Assembly (NCBI RefSeq): GCF_963678635.1
Contig: NC_087063.1
Coordinates: forward strand, 11,444,368 to 11,508,367
From: Symsagittifera roscoffensis
Lineage: Eukaryota; Xenacoelomorpha; Acoela; Convolutidae
Reading direction: 5' to 3'
Length of the DNA stretch: 64,000 bases
Positions 52,374-63,863 of this stretch are shown one piece after another (position 1 is the stretch's first letter; each line of letters opens with the position of its first letter). The notes under the pieces are model-generated. The model did not search any database. It saw only the letters and a list, made by a program, of their open reading frames with translations, and had not been told where the DNA came from. A program made the position numbers and the translations under genes.

Positions 52374-53105
52374 TTATTCTGAAGTCTCTAGACATTTTAG
52401 TACGTCTTCCTTCCGAAGCTCTCCTCTTATTAGATTTACTAAACACTCGCTCAGAAACTGATTAAAATCTTTTGGGCAACTGAGAATGAATTGTTTTAGA
52501 AGTATCATGGAAAGTTTTCGAAATACTGGGAGAATAGAGACGTATAGTATACTTATTGTCCATAAACTGTCTCTTCCAGCTGGTAAATCAATTTTATTTG
52601 TAACTGAGCCACTATCGAAAGAATATCTAAGCGAATCAACTGTTTTTGGGGTTAGTTGGATAAGTAAATGACCATATGGAATAGACATTGCATCTTGATA
52701 CCATGCTTTTAATCGAGATCTGAGACCTAATTGTTGACTTAATGTTACGATTTGTGAAACATCTCTCCGGGACTTGAACAAGACTATGTGTGTATTTTGT
52801 AATTCTACATCTCTTCCCAATTTGCTTTGAAGAAACTGTTTAAAGCTTGAAATTTCCTCACAAGATTTATCAATTATAAGCAGAGACTTGGTTCCGTAAT
52901 CGGGAAGATTTTCAATCAAGTCAAAGTCTACTCCCTGTATAAATTTGAGGTTTCAATTTTGGATTTGATTATTAAAGAGGTTGATAAAGTAAAAAGTTTT
53001 CAAATGCTGGTTGAAAAGTACCAATTTTTAACCAATCAAAAATAAAATGAGATTTCCCAGCTCCACCTGGTCCAACTAGGGAAATAAAATATCGTTCTGC
53101 GGTAG
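52374..53105 (-). pseudogene. Polinton-like packaging ATPase
   Basis: The minus strand from 53100 gives LVGPGGAGKS (Walker A, about 53050-53079) followed by HFIFDWLK. The frame stops near 52975 and resumes as FIQGVDFDLIENLPDYGTKSLLIIDKSC (hhhhD, Walker B), then KLGRDVELQNTHIVLFKSRRDV and PYGHLLIQLTPKT in the 181-codon frame 52374-52919. This is the pattern of the FtsK/HerA-type genome-packaging ATPase of Polinton/Maverick and adintovirus-like elements. One frame break remains near 52940-52980, so it is probably inactive. No DNA polymerase B or capsid gene of such an element is recognisable in the window. Confidence 0.65.
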
Positions 53106-55296
53106 ATATTATTATCATAGCTTTGGAGAAGGTGAAATATAACCGACTCTAATTGATTGATAGCTACCCAAACTGTCGTTTCTTTTCATGTTGTGAATAA
53201 CCTTATTCGAACAATTGCGCATACTAGCATCAAAACTATAATAAAAAATTGGCAAAAAAACAAAGGGATCCATTGCATGTACGTCCAAGCAACTTCCATG
53301 ATTTTCGTTCATGGTTTTCTTCGTCAAACTTACAGTTCCCTAAATTTACTGGCTTATCACATTGGTTGACCATGTTTACTCCAGAAAAAGAGGATTAATA
53401 TGATTTACAATTTGCATAAAAAACATCGAGTCCATGTTCCGTATGCAAATGCTTTTCTTTCTGCACAGGAAGAGTTTTTGCATGACGAAATGGGTAGTTG
53501 CTACACCTCCATTCATATTCTTTATCTTTGAATATTAACTATTTTCTTCAATGTTTTTGGTGCACTTAAACTGCCTCGATTAACAGTAACTCTTGTTATG
53601 CTTTATGAAAAATCGTGAAGTACCCATTACAAATGGACAATTATTGTTGTCGTATAATTTGTCTTATTATCCTAGACTCGTGTAATCTTTTATCATGCAA
53701 GGGGTTTTCTTATATATTTTTAAATCGTATAACTAAAACAAACTGATCTGAAGGCTCAATTTGTCAGTTTTTTTTCCAGTAAGTTGTCCTGATTTTCTTT
53801 GCAAATTATTGATATGTCAAATTGTTAAGATGCCATTATTAAAAGAAAGATAGCCTTTTATGAAATTGTGTTGCTTGCAAACAGGAAATACTTTCTGCTA
53901 TCTCCAACTAGTTATTTTTAGTCTAATCTCAGTGGGACTTGAGGAGTTGGGTTTTCATTTTCTAGATTTGATAGACGGAGACTGATTTATGTGGCTTCAG
54001 AATTTTTTTGATATTAAAGGCTTGGATTGGCTTAATCCATCTGTCCATTGACGTCAATTGTCTTTTTCAATCAATAAAATGGGTATGTGACCATGAGTTC
54101 CATATTAGCGGGTAGACAACTAAAAAAAACAGAAAGGCCAGTAAGCAGACATATTTTTCGATTTCTATTAACCAGGCAGTTGTTCGAAAACTACCATATT
54201 GCTCCGCTGACAACTTACCAAATTAGTTTTTCGTTTTAAAAAATGTTTAAAATAGACTTCAATCATTTCGATTTGAAATATGTATTTTACAAGTTGTATA
54301 CGAATACATCAAAAACACGCTTCATAATATTTTGAGCCAATCAGATATAATCATTGGGAGAATTGTCCATTGACTGAGGAGTATGAAATGAACCTTGTCT
54401 GCTATCTGACCACAAATCACTAATATGGTTCTACAAGTTGAATTATACCAATCCCCGGGGTGTATAAAAAGGTAGATGAGTGTTGGCGTGTCAAGGAGTT
54501 CGAAAGGTACTAAGACATATTGCTGTTTAAAACCACGCGATGAAGCAAACGGCGTATCGATCTGCTAAGTTATTAAATCTAGCAGCAACTTCTTCTGGGT
54601 ATGACATTGACCTGACCTATTCTCGTCTTATTCGTTCTTGCATTTATTCCAGGGTGCGTATTTGACCTATGCTATGGCCTTTGATGATGATAGTGCGTGC
54701 CATTCTATACATGGCGTGTCAATGTGAACCAACCGATTTAGATATTGAATAACTTGTGGTTACATCCGTTTATATTACCATGGCTGGAGAATTAGACTTA
54801 CCAACAAGGATAGTTGATAAAAATTGTGGTGTGTTTCTCGCGTTTTGTTAAGCAAACACACATTTCCATGTATAAATATACGATCTAACAGCTTAAATGT
54901 TCTGGAATTTGAGATCGCCTCAAGTTCATTATCTACGCTATATTTATATTTTGATATAAATTGCTGTTTAAGGCGAGTCGTTATCTCATTTAGCTCATAC
55001 CAACTCAAATTGATATCAGAAAAATTTCTGGCTCATTCAGTCAAACAAAACCAGACGCAAGTAGTCAAAATTTAGTCACCGACTTTAATAATAGTTTTCA
55101 ATTGGTGTACGCATTTAAAGATCTGTTGTTACTATTCAAAGAGTCATTATACTCTTAAACTGCTCTTAATTTTATTTTGCTGTTTGCGTCATTCTTAATT
55201 TAAACCCGGTCAAAACAAATCTGTTTCAGAAAGTTTGTGAACTTTAAGGCAACCTTGTGATACTTTTGTGAGTTAAGCAGTCATAAAGTCGAAGGG
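53106..55296. other. AT-rich intergenic, weak promoter candidate
   Basis: No gene is convincing. GTATAAAAAGG at 54465 could be a TATA box for a short frame from ATG 54539 (about 44 codons), possibly a first exon, but nothing supports it further. CTGTTTCAG ending at about 55229 is a good acceptor upstream of the small ORF at 55297. Confidence 0.35.
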
Positions 55297-55581
55297 ATGC
55301 TCACTTCTAATTCAGCGAGCAGAAGGAAAGACGAAAATTTGAGAAACGCATGTTCCGAGATTAGTCCTGGCAATCAGCACGAGTCAGATCAACACGACTT
55401 CGAGTGTAGCTCAGAATCTACATCTCCGACACCCGAAGAAAATCGGAATCTTATTTCAGAAACAAACGAAGATATGTTGTCAGCTGAAAAATTCTCGCAG
55501 TGGATCGAGGGAAAATCAGACTCGTATTTTTTCTCAAAAGCGTTTCCAGAGCTGCTTCAGTCAAACTCATTTGAAATGTAA
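55297..55581 (+). CDS. Small hypothetical protein upstream of PEPCK
   Basis: This is a 94-codon ATG frame, more GC-rich than its surroundings. The product is hydrophilic and rich in Ser, Glu and Asn (SESTSPTPEENRN), with a possible amphipathic C-terminal end (FSQWIEGKSDSYFFSKAFPELLQ). I recognise no family. A CTGTTTCAG acceptor 67 bases upstream and the PEPCK ATG 119 bases downstream on the same strand suggest a bicistronic arrangement. It could instead be an upstream ORF in the PEPCK leader or chance. Confidence 0.4.
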   Translation: MLTSNSASRRKDENLRNACSEISPGNQHESDQHDFECSSESTSPTPEENRNLISETNEDMLSAEKFSQWIEGKSDSYFFSKAFPELLQSNSFEM

Positions 55582-55700
55582 ACCAACAACCTCAAATCTT
55601 AAATAGTTGCAGATTTCTTTTTTCACACCTTGTTCATTTTTTTCTTTATCAATTTTGAGTGAGTTAGGGTAAATTTTTAAAAAGGGATTTAAAAAAAAAG

Positions 55701-58700
55701 ATGTTCTCGTGGGTTAGTTCAGTGGTATGCTTCAGAAAATCAGCCGCGAGTCAATCGCAAGAGAGATACAAATGCATGTCTGTAATCTTACCAGAGAATA
55801 TTCCAACAAGACCCAGTCAAACCGATTTGCAGCAGTTGATTTCTTCAACAACAAATCAACAACCACGAGCAGTTTTTGTGTATGGCGCAGATAATATTAA
55901 AAACAGAAGTATTCGTGATTTTGTGTACCAGCATGCGAAGGTTATGCAGCCAGATAGAATCCACGTTTGTGATGGTTCTGAGCACGAGAATGAATTGATT
56001 TTGAAGCAGTTGGAACAAAGTGGAATGATACAGAGACTGACTAAATACCCTAACTGGTTAGTAATTGTTTTCTTGAGCACTGCCCCTTCTCGAGGAGAAA
56101 GGGGGGTTGGTTGTTGAAGACATTTCCCTTTGTGGTGAGGGTTTTACGATTCAATTTTTGGAAACGTCGTTTTTGGAACCATGAGCGGTATACTGGCCAA
56201 AACCCTATTTAAAGACCATCTATCCAAAGTCAGAGTAACATCTCCACGCCGGAAGCAAAATGATTTCATTAACACACCACACGAACCTTCTCTCTTCACA
56301 ATACTTAGTAAGCTGGCATAGAAATAAATAGCGTGGGAGATAAAGCCTCGGAAGCAAGGAAGCCACCGTTCAGGCGAATTAGATCCTCCTTCAAACGATG
56401 GAAGACACCCATGATGTTATATATAGTAGAATCTAGTGGACCCAAACAAGACCCTAGAGAAAAAAGCGGAGAAAATGCTCCAAAAATCTTAAACACACTA
56501 TTTATTTCCACGTACATCCAACTTTTCTCTAACTCACATGCGTTTACACTAGCGACGCTTGGGCGAGCGTAGTGTAATAGCATGACTATTCTTTTTTCGA
56601 ACCTAAGTCACCACGAAATATTGGTGCCACTTTTGGTGCACTCTTACCCCTTTTTGATAGCATGTGCTTTGACATTTGTTTAGTAATAAGTTAACACCGT
56701 TGATGCATTTTAAGCTATTTGATGCAAAAGCTATTTGTTTCCAACAACATAACAATAATAAAACTCTAGTTCAAAACTTTTCCAACTCAATGTATCTCGG
56801 AATTTTTTTAAATGAATCATTTAACACATTCTTAAAAAATGTAGCTCAATGACTTCCAATTTATTACTTGCAAAATTAGTGCGGATGCCTTCGTTTTGTT
56901 ATATTCCAAATTAATACATGCAAAATTGAGTCTATTTGTATTTGGTGCCACTTTTGCTGCATCCCAATCAATTAGCATGTGTAGCTACTTTTTTGTGACT
57001 AGTGTTTGCCGATTGTTTAGTGTCCGTGGCCGAGTGGGCAGGGCGTGAGATTCCAAATATTGAGGTTGCATGTTTGAAACCGATATATAGCAAAGTATAA
57101 GAAATAAGCTTCGAATTATCAAGACTTTGCTACGCATCGGTTTGAAACATGCTACCTTGATATTTGGAATCTCACGCCCTGCCCTCTCGTCTGGTTGCTT
57201 GAGTTTAGAGGGCTGGTGAGTAGAGAAGATTAACCGCAGCTAAGTTGCACCAGGCTGTTGCAGGCCTTGTGGTTTAGTTTTATGTCTGAGATCCTAATGA
57301 AACTGGGGTACAATTTACACAGAAGCGAAGCTGTGCTTCGTAAGCACTAGTGAGAACACGTAAAAAAGCAGCTTGATAAAGTCAAATCAGAAAAAAAATT
57401 AAAATAAGCCTCGAATTAGTAAAGTATACACCGCTTCCAGTAGGATCTCAGACATGAAACTAAACTGCAACAGCCTGGTGCAACTTTGCTGCAATTATTC
57501 CCCTATCCTGAATTATCAACTCAACCCTCTCAACTCAAGCAACCAGACGAATGTCTTGAGTGCTTAAATTCTCCTTATGACACCAACCACATCTCGTGTC
57601 CCTAAAATCTCAATTTACCTGACAACTCGAAGCAGCTAACTTTCTTGGACTGAACATTTTTTGATACACATCAGTTGTCTTTTTTCTGATGGTCAGTTAC
57701 TAGAGTCGGGACCCCGCGTGTAGCAAAAGGCACACTGCTGCAGTGTGGGTCGAAGATGAGACGAAATAATAGCAACTTTCTGAAGAAGTACAGAAAAACA
57801 CCAATGCGAGCAACAATTTAATTTAATAATACTGAACAAATGAGTCAGCCCGTTCTAGATGACACTCGCCTGAAATATACGATGCGCTGCTCCAAATGGC
57901 AACAATATCATTAAACATTTCAAGGAAATGATTTTTTTCTGTTATTCTCTCAACTAGCTAATGCTTTCATTTATGACAGCAATTTAAGTTTTTAAAAACT
58001 GACCCAAAAGAAGCTTCTGAATGTGGTTTGGAATTAAATGTATTATTATGTTCGCGTCTTAAAACTGCGATAAATATAGCGGCGGATTTTGGGGAAGGGA
58101 AAACGGACGGCCCGTCAAGGATTTTCTTAGTAACAACCCTTCAAAAATTGCTTTTCTTGTACTTGGTCAGAGGCTCGGAAAATTATTTCGGTTATTTAAA
58201 AAATCCTCTGAAAAATCCTTAGTTTAGCCCCTGGTTATATGCGTTTTTCCCGTGAGAAACTTTGGTAGCAGGAGTTTGGACTCATGATAATTCTGTCATT
58301 GGTTTGAGTCCTAACGTATGCTCAATTTTGATTTTTCAGTGCAGCTTTTTCCAAATAAAATGTAGCAATTGTTGTCAAGTGAGGTGGCGATTTTTAAGTA
58401 GGTTCACAAAATTGGTTAGTAAAGATCCGAACAACTCGTACATTGGTCCCTTCCTTCGTGGATATATGATATGGGTCTTAAATAATGGAATGCTAGAAAT
58501 TATATTTTCTGCAGCTGGTATGCGCGCACAGACCCGCAAGATGTGGCTAGAGTAGAGAGCAAGACAGTTATTGTGACTGAGACGGAGGCAGAGACCAAAC
58601 CCACCCCGGCAGAGGGTGCCAAGGGACTACTAAACAATTGGATGCATCCATCAGAGTTTGAGAAGCAGATCCGACTGCGGTTCCCAGGCTGCATGCGTGG

Positions 58701-61700
58701 TAAGCTAAGCAACTGCAGAACATACAAAAAGCAAACGTAGGAGAGAAGGCCTTTTAAGATTCGAGTTTTCGATCATCTAGTAAAGTTAGAAAATAAAATA
58801 TCTCTGAGTTGTTCTTACTGCAATTTGCAAATAGAAAGTTCAAATCTGTTCAATTGGTGGGCTGAAAAAGAGCCGCTTTTTATTATCAATTTGGCCATTT
58901 CAGCTCCAATATATCTAAAAACTGCTGGTGGACTTAAATACGAGAATATAGCGGTTGAGCGGTGAAAGTATCTATGAACTCGGCAATGCATCGGGTATAT
59001 TCGGAGCATTATTAATCAGAGCATTATTAATCGGAGCATTATTAATAATCGGGAACTAGAGTTTTTTAAATAGTGAACTTGCTTTATTAGTGAACCTTAG
59101 AGTTAAATAGTGAACTAGAGTTAAATAGTGAACTTGCTTTATTAGTGAACCTTAGCAACTTCGAGACTTGGCTTTTCCCACTTGGCATAGAGGTAACGCG
59201 GATGCCTTTGTACCCTAGGGTCTTGGTTTTGAGTCCCGGCTGGACCTTGTTTTTTTCAGTATCTATTTGTATTTAAATTATACGTGTTGTGTTACACAGG
59301 CAAGACCATGTACGTGATCCCATTCAGTATGGGTCCGGTGGGATCTCCTCTTGCCAAAGTGGGCATCCAGTTGACAGACAGCGCCTACGTGGTGTCCAGC
59401 ATGCGAATCATGACCAGGATGGGCCAGAAGGTGCTGGACTTCTTGGCGACTACTCAAGAGGGAAAGGGAGAAAGTGAGGAGTATGTGAAATGCATTCACA
59501 GCGTGGGAGTTCCACCTGAAGGTAAGGAAAAATAGCGAACGGTTTTGTAACGATATGCGACACGATTCAAAAGTAAAGCGTCTCAATAACGAAGATACAG
59601 AGTAATTTTGATTCGGTAGTTCAAAATTCGATATGGTTATAAAATATGGAAAAAAATTTTCGCTGCCTGCTTCATTACATGAACTTTCTCTACTAAATCA
59701 TTTCATCACTTCTTGTCATTAGCTTGAGTCATTAGTTTTTTTATTGTTTTGCTGGCGGGAAAAATTGCCGAATGTTCCTTGATTTTGACATTACATGTCT
59801 TTACACAAGCAAACGCACAATAATTCCAATAGTTTTAGCCCTCAATTTTATTGGCGAGCGATTTACGAGCAAGTTTTTTTTATCCGCTTCGAGCGCCTGG
59901 ATCCCGAAGGCTAATTTACTATTTTTTTTCTTCAAATTGCAGCCTCGCCTCTGTGTTGAACATATATTCGTCGTTTTAGGTCGCGATAACAGTCATTGGC
60001 CCTGTGATCCAGCTAGGGTGCTTGTGGGCCACATACCCGCCAAGAACGAGATAGTCTCTTACGGAAGTGGATACGGAGGGAACTCCCTGTTGGGAAAGAA
60101 GTGCTTCGCCCTCAGAATTGCCTCTTGTCTCGCCAGAAAAGAGGGATGGCTGGCTGAACACATGCTGGTTAGAGCAAATTGTTGATAAGGCTCATCTACA
60201 GGCGAGAATCTCGGATTTTTTTTCGAGTTGTGGGCGGACTTTCAAAATTTCGAAAATTTTGTGGGCCTTTGTTTTAGCGTGACCAAGAGACTTAAACTCT
60301 CCCAAAGACCTTCTTTTGCTAAAACTTTTGTATGCCACAGGAGAATATTTGAAAAAACAGTCAAAAATGACATTCTAGGGCACTTTTTGGAATGTTTTGA
60401 CGGAAAAACTGCGTTTTAGTTTGAAGCCCGCTCCGCCCTCGAATTTAGTTTATTTGTGCACCCAAGGCGCTTTTAGAAAAGTTCAAACGTTGGTCGACCA
60501 AAAAGAATGTCTTCGTGAACCAACAGAGAAGCTTACTGTGCTAGGAGGTCGAATCCCTCAGGGGAGAGGTCTGCCTAAATCCGCTACGGCTAATCACGCA
60601 GACTGAAATATACCTTTCCGACGTTGGATGAAATATTGTGATCCTCGTGTTGAAAATATTGCAAAAAATTACTATAACCAGAATCTATTATCTGATTCAA
60701 ACAGTAAAATTCGTCAGGCGACAATTCGTAACAGTAGGTTAAGCGGGGAACACTGATTCACGCGCAATATTTCTCTCGTGCCGGATGTAAGCGCAGCGGA
60801 GCAAGCGTATTCTACTTGCCAATGCCTTGTTACGAATTGTCGCTTGTTACGAATGGTCGCCTGTTACGAATTGTCGCCCTACCAGTAAAATTTAGCATGC
60901 CTGCAAATACAAAACTCAATTGGGTAATAAAGGCTCCCAATTATGCCATGGTTATACAATGCTTAACATCGATATAGCGTACACGTTTTGATAAATGACA
61001 AATCATTCATTATTTTATAGATCATGGGCGTGACGAATCCAGAGGGTAAGAAGAGGTACATAGCTGCTGCGTTTCCCTCCGCCTGTGGCAAGACAAACCT
61101 GGCCATGATGAAACCCTCTCTGCCCGGCTGGAAGGTCGAGTGTGTGGGAGACGACATCGCGTGGATGCGCTTCGATTCTCAAGGTCAGCAAAGCGTAATT
61201 TTTGACCTTTTCCACTAATGAAGTTTTGGTGAATTTTTCCCAGCTGATAGTTTGCACGAAGAATTTTTACAGTCTCAATATTATGCAAATTTTTGTTTCT
61301 CGAAGTTGTGCTCAGTTTCGAGAAGTTTGAAAAAATTGTTCATCTTTTTGATTTCTTGTTCATTAGCACTTTTCTTTTTGGCTACATTCAAAAACTTGAA
61401 ATTGTTAAAAATGATTTGTGCAAAATTTGTTCTCAATAAAAACACTTTTTGATGGTGCAGGTCAGTTGCGTGCTATCAACCCGGAGGCTGGGTTCTTCGG
61501 AGTGGCCCCGGGCACATCTCGCAGCACTAACCCATTCGCCATGGAGACAATATCGAGGAACACAGTGTTCACTAATGTGGCCACAACCAGTGAGGGGGGA
61601 GTGTGGTGGGAGGGCATGGATGTGCAATTGCAAGACGTAAGGAGGCAATTTTTTAAAAGTTTATGGTAACAAAGACAGCCAGTTGCTGTTAAAGTAGCAC

Positions 61701-63863
61701 AATATTCTGACACTTATGACTTAAGTAAAAATTCAAAAAATAAGGGAAAAATTTGATTACCCTTGCCATAAGCAAGGGTATTGCAATCGGGTACTAGAAT
61801 TTTTTCCGTTGAATAACTTCGTTCATAGAATGGTCAAAATTAGAACTAGTAAGTTTGGTTTAGTTCATAATGAATTCAATTTTTTTTTGCGTCTCCGGCA
61901 CACTTGGTTTGGAGGTAACCAATGCGCCCGTGACGGCAAAGGGACTGGGTTCGAAGCTGACAGAACGTGTTTTTTTTTTCAAACGGGAAATAATCCGTTT
62001 TAAAAGAAATTTCGGCTTATTATTGTCTGCTTTGTCGGCTTAATTGCCATATTGTAGAATTGTTTTTTAGTTGTTTTCACATATAGTTGCTTCAAATGTT
62101 CTGATTTAACTCTGCTGTCTGTAATTTTTTTGTGTATTTTCTTTTTTTTCGCTTGAAAAATTTTTCTGCCCAAATTGTTTTGGCCTAATTTTATCGGCTT
62201 AGTGACCTAATTTTGAGTCGTTTCAATTGAAAAGTTATTTTTAGTTTTATGCTCAGCTCTGCTCGCGCAAAATGTTAAAAATCCTAACAGAAATTATACT
62301 TATATTTTTTCATGACAACAAATTTTTTTTCTGCTTGATATGTTTCGATCGGCCTATAATATATCGGTTTATTGGCCTCATATTGCGTTTTTTGACGAGG
62401 GAACAAAGTTTGTATGTGCGTGTTTGTGTTTTAAGGGTGAGGGGGACTTAATAACTTAATAGCCTCTTTTATATCGGCTTAGTGGCCTCATATTGTTTCA
62501 TTTGACGAGTATATAAAGAGTGAGGGTGATTTATTAAGAGTTGTGAGCGTAGTGATTTTTTTTCGTGTTGCATCGCATGGTGTGATCCTCAGCCTCGACT
62601 CTGCGTCTAGCGTTCTTGATGGTTTTTTGGTAAATGACGATTAAATTTAATAAAAACTTAGAGTATGAGAGGTAATTATAGCTAGAATAACGTTAAAACT
62701 GCAGTAGAATTAAATTTAGTGTCATCAAAAGAGTTGTCGGTTTTACTGATTTTCGTGAAATTAGGTCTGAAAATCGGAAAAACTCACTATTTTTGGCACT
62801 GAGGATATATTTTATTTTTACTTAAACCAAATCAAGGCTGAAAAGGATTTAATATCATACCACATTAAATCTCCTTTAGGTTTTCTTGAAATAGTCAAAA
62901 TCTGGTAGAACAAGACACCCTACGCCATAGTTGCTTCACTTCATGAAGTAGTCGGAACAATAGTGATAAATTGTTCCCAAATACCAAATAATACAATAGT
63001 AATTCCGCTTGCCTTTTAAAATCCCAAATTTAATATTAGACTTTGGCGTTTGACCGTGCTGGACGACGGCTAGTTATTGAATCTATATGTAACAAACAAT
63101 TTGGAGATTTTAGTTGCAGTTGAGCAAGCATTTCTTTAAAAATCTGATTAAAAAATAGTTCAAAAAAGTATCAATTTTGGGTTCATCAAAAACGTTACAA
63201 ATATGATTCAGTTTTCTTATGCCGTAACCCTTTTTTCTGTGCGAAAAGAACTTCATTCAAAGAATTCTTTGATGTTAAACCATGCGCAAGACCATATGAC
63301 ATTATTGGCATAAAAATTTTTGAGAATGTGGTCGGAGTATTCTGTGCTACTTCCACAGCAACCGTCTATCCTTGTTTTTATTTGTTTTTTTTTCTGAGAT
63401 TATTGTCGAATTTATTGATATTTTTCCAATCTGTTTGTTGGCTATGTTTTCAACCTGCAATTAATTGGTCGTAAAATCCAATAAAATCAAAAAAATTGGA
63501 TACTAAACTATTGCGGTTCAAATACTTGAACGGTGTGGTACACTTGTTTTTGGCTTATTATTTTTGTTCTTTTTGGATTCCAGGGTGTTAATTTAACTGA
63601 CTGGAGGGGCAAACCGTTCAAGATAGGAATCTCCACGGGACTGGCAGCCCACGCCAACTCCAGATTCTGCGCACCTGCCAACCAGTGTCCAATCATAGAC
63701 CCTCTTTGGGAAAGCTCAGAAGGAGTTCCGATAGACGCAATCATATTCGGAGGCAGGAGACCACAGGGGGTTCCTTTGGTTTATGAGTCACGTGACTGGG
63801 CGCACGGGGTGTTCATGGGGGCATCGATGAAGTCGGAGGCGACGGCTGCAGCGGAACATAGAA
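55701..63863 (+). CDS. Pepck: GTP-dependent phosphoenolpyruvate carboxykinase, 3' end beyond window
   Basis: It converts oxaloacetate and GTP to phosphoenolpyruvate, CO2 and GDP (gluconeogenesis). Exons: 55701-56056, 58515-58699, 59300-59521, 59980-60167, 61021-61183, 61461-61636 and 63584-63863 (or 63867). All introns are GT-AG and phases agree, giving about 523 residues; the last roughly 100 or more lie beyond the window. Motifs: [12 protein letters not shown] (83-94), NCWYARTDP across exons 1/2, the substrate-binding region [15 protein letters not shown]-loop FPSACGKTN (335-343, Cys339, Lys341), kinase-2 GDDIAW (360-365), and [12 protein letters not shown]. All key residues in the visible part are present. 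The N-terminus is some 45-50 residues longer than in the cytosolic vertebrate enzyme and rich in Ser, Arg and Lys, so it may be a mitochondrial targeting sequence, or translation may start at Met26. Confidence 0.95.
57021..57560. repeat. Nested inverted repeats with tRNA-like head in PEPCK intron 1
   Basis: TGTCCGTGGCCGAGTGGGCAG at 57021 looks like a tRNA A-box region. Its sequence to about 57101 recurs inverted at 57119-57185. A second inverted pair (57187-57290 and 57440-57551, with TCGTCTGGTTGCTTGAG and TTGCACCAGGCTGTTGCAG) follows directly. Together they look like two SINE-like insertions in opposite orientation. Confidence 0.55.
58990..59160 (+). repeat. Short tandem repeats in PEPCK intron 2
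   Basis: GGAGCATTATTAATC occurs three times (58998-59045). A unit GTGAACTTGCTTTATTAGTGAACC occurs twice (about 59072 and 59127), with TTAAATAGTGAAC between. Confidence 0.6.
59181..59257 (+). mobile_element. tRNA-like SINE fragment of the poly-T family, PEPCK intron 2
   Basis: CTTGGCATAGAGGTAACGCG is followed by the B-box-like GGTTTTGAGTCCCGG and a T7 run. It has the same layout as 38718 and 61901. Confidence 0.55.
60712..60882. mobile_element. Small inverted-repeat element in PEPCK intron 4
   Basis: The ends are AGGCGACAATTCGTAACAG and CTGTTACGAATTGTCGCCC. Flanking copies of CAGTAAAATT (60702-60711 and 60883-60892) make a 10-bp target duplication. The right end carries two further partial copies of the terminal sequence in tandem. 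It is a non-autonomous DNA element. Confidence 0.7.
61901..61980 (+). mobile_element. tRNA-like SINE fragment of the poly-T family, PEPCK intron 6
   Basis: CACTTGGTTTGGAGGTAACC is followed by a good B-box (GGGTTCGAAGC) and a T10 run. It is the best preserved B-box of the three copies. Confidence 0.55.
62357..62550 (+). repeat. Dispersed repeat in PEPCK intron 6 related to 32385-32500
   Basis: TATCGG(T/C)TTA(T/G)TGGCCTCATATTG...TTTGACGAG occurs at about 62363 and 62474. A related TATCGGCTTTTTGTCCTTATATTTCG...TGATGAGCG is at 32385. The rest of this 1.9-kb intron is AT-rich with nothing else recognisable. Confidence 0.4.

Larger units (their letters stand above)
49263..52629 (-). repeat. Tandem duplication of a Polinton-like relic, copy B
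   Basis: This is the second copy. Unlike copy A, it continues into the rest of the ATPase gene (to about 53105), so it is probably the original and A the added copy. Confidence 0.85.

Noticed and set aside
54465-54672. TATA box and 44-codon ORF as a gene
   Set aside because: There is one TATA-like sequence and a short frame without homology or a convincing splice continuation; left as a weak note.
56305-56583. Overlapping ORFs of 79 and 92 codons in PEPCK intron 1
   Set aside because: They lie on opposite strands over the same bases, inside an intron, with no domain.
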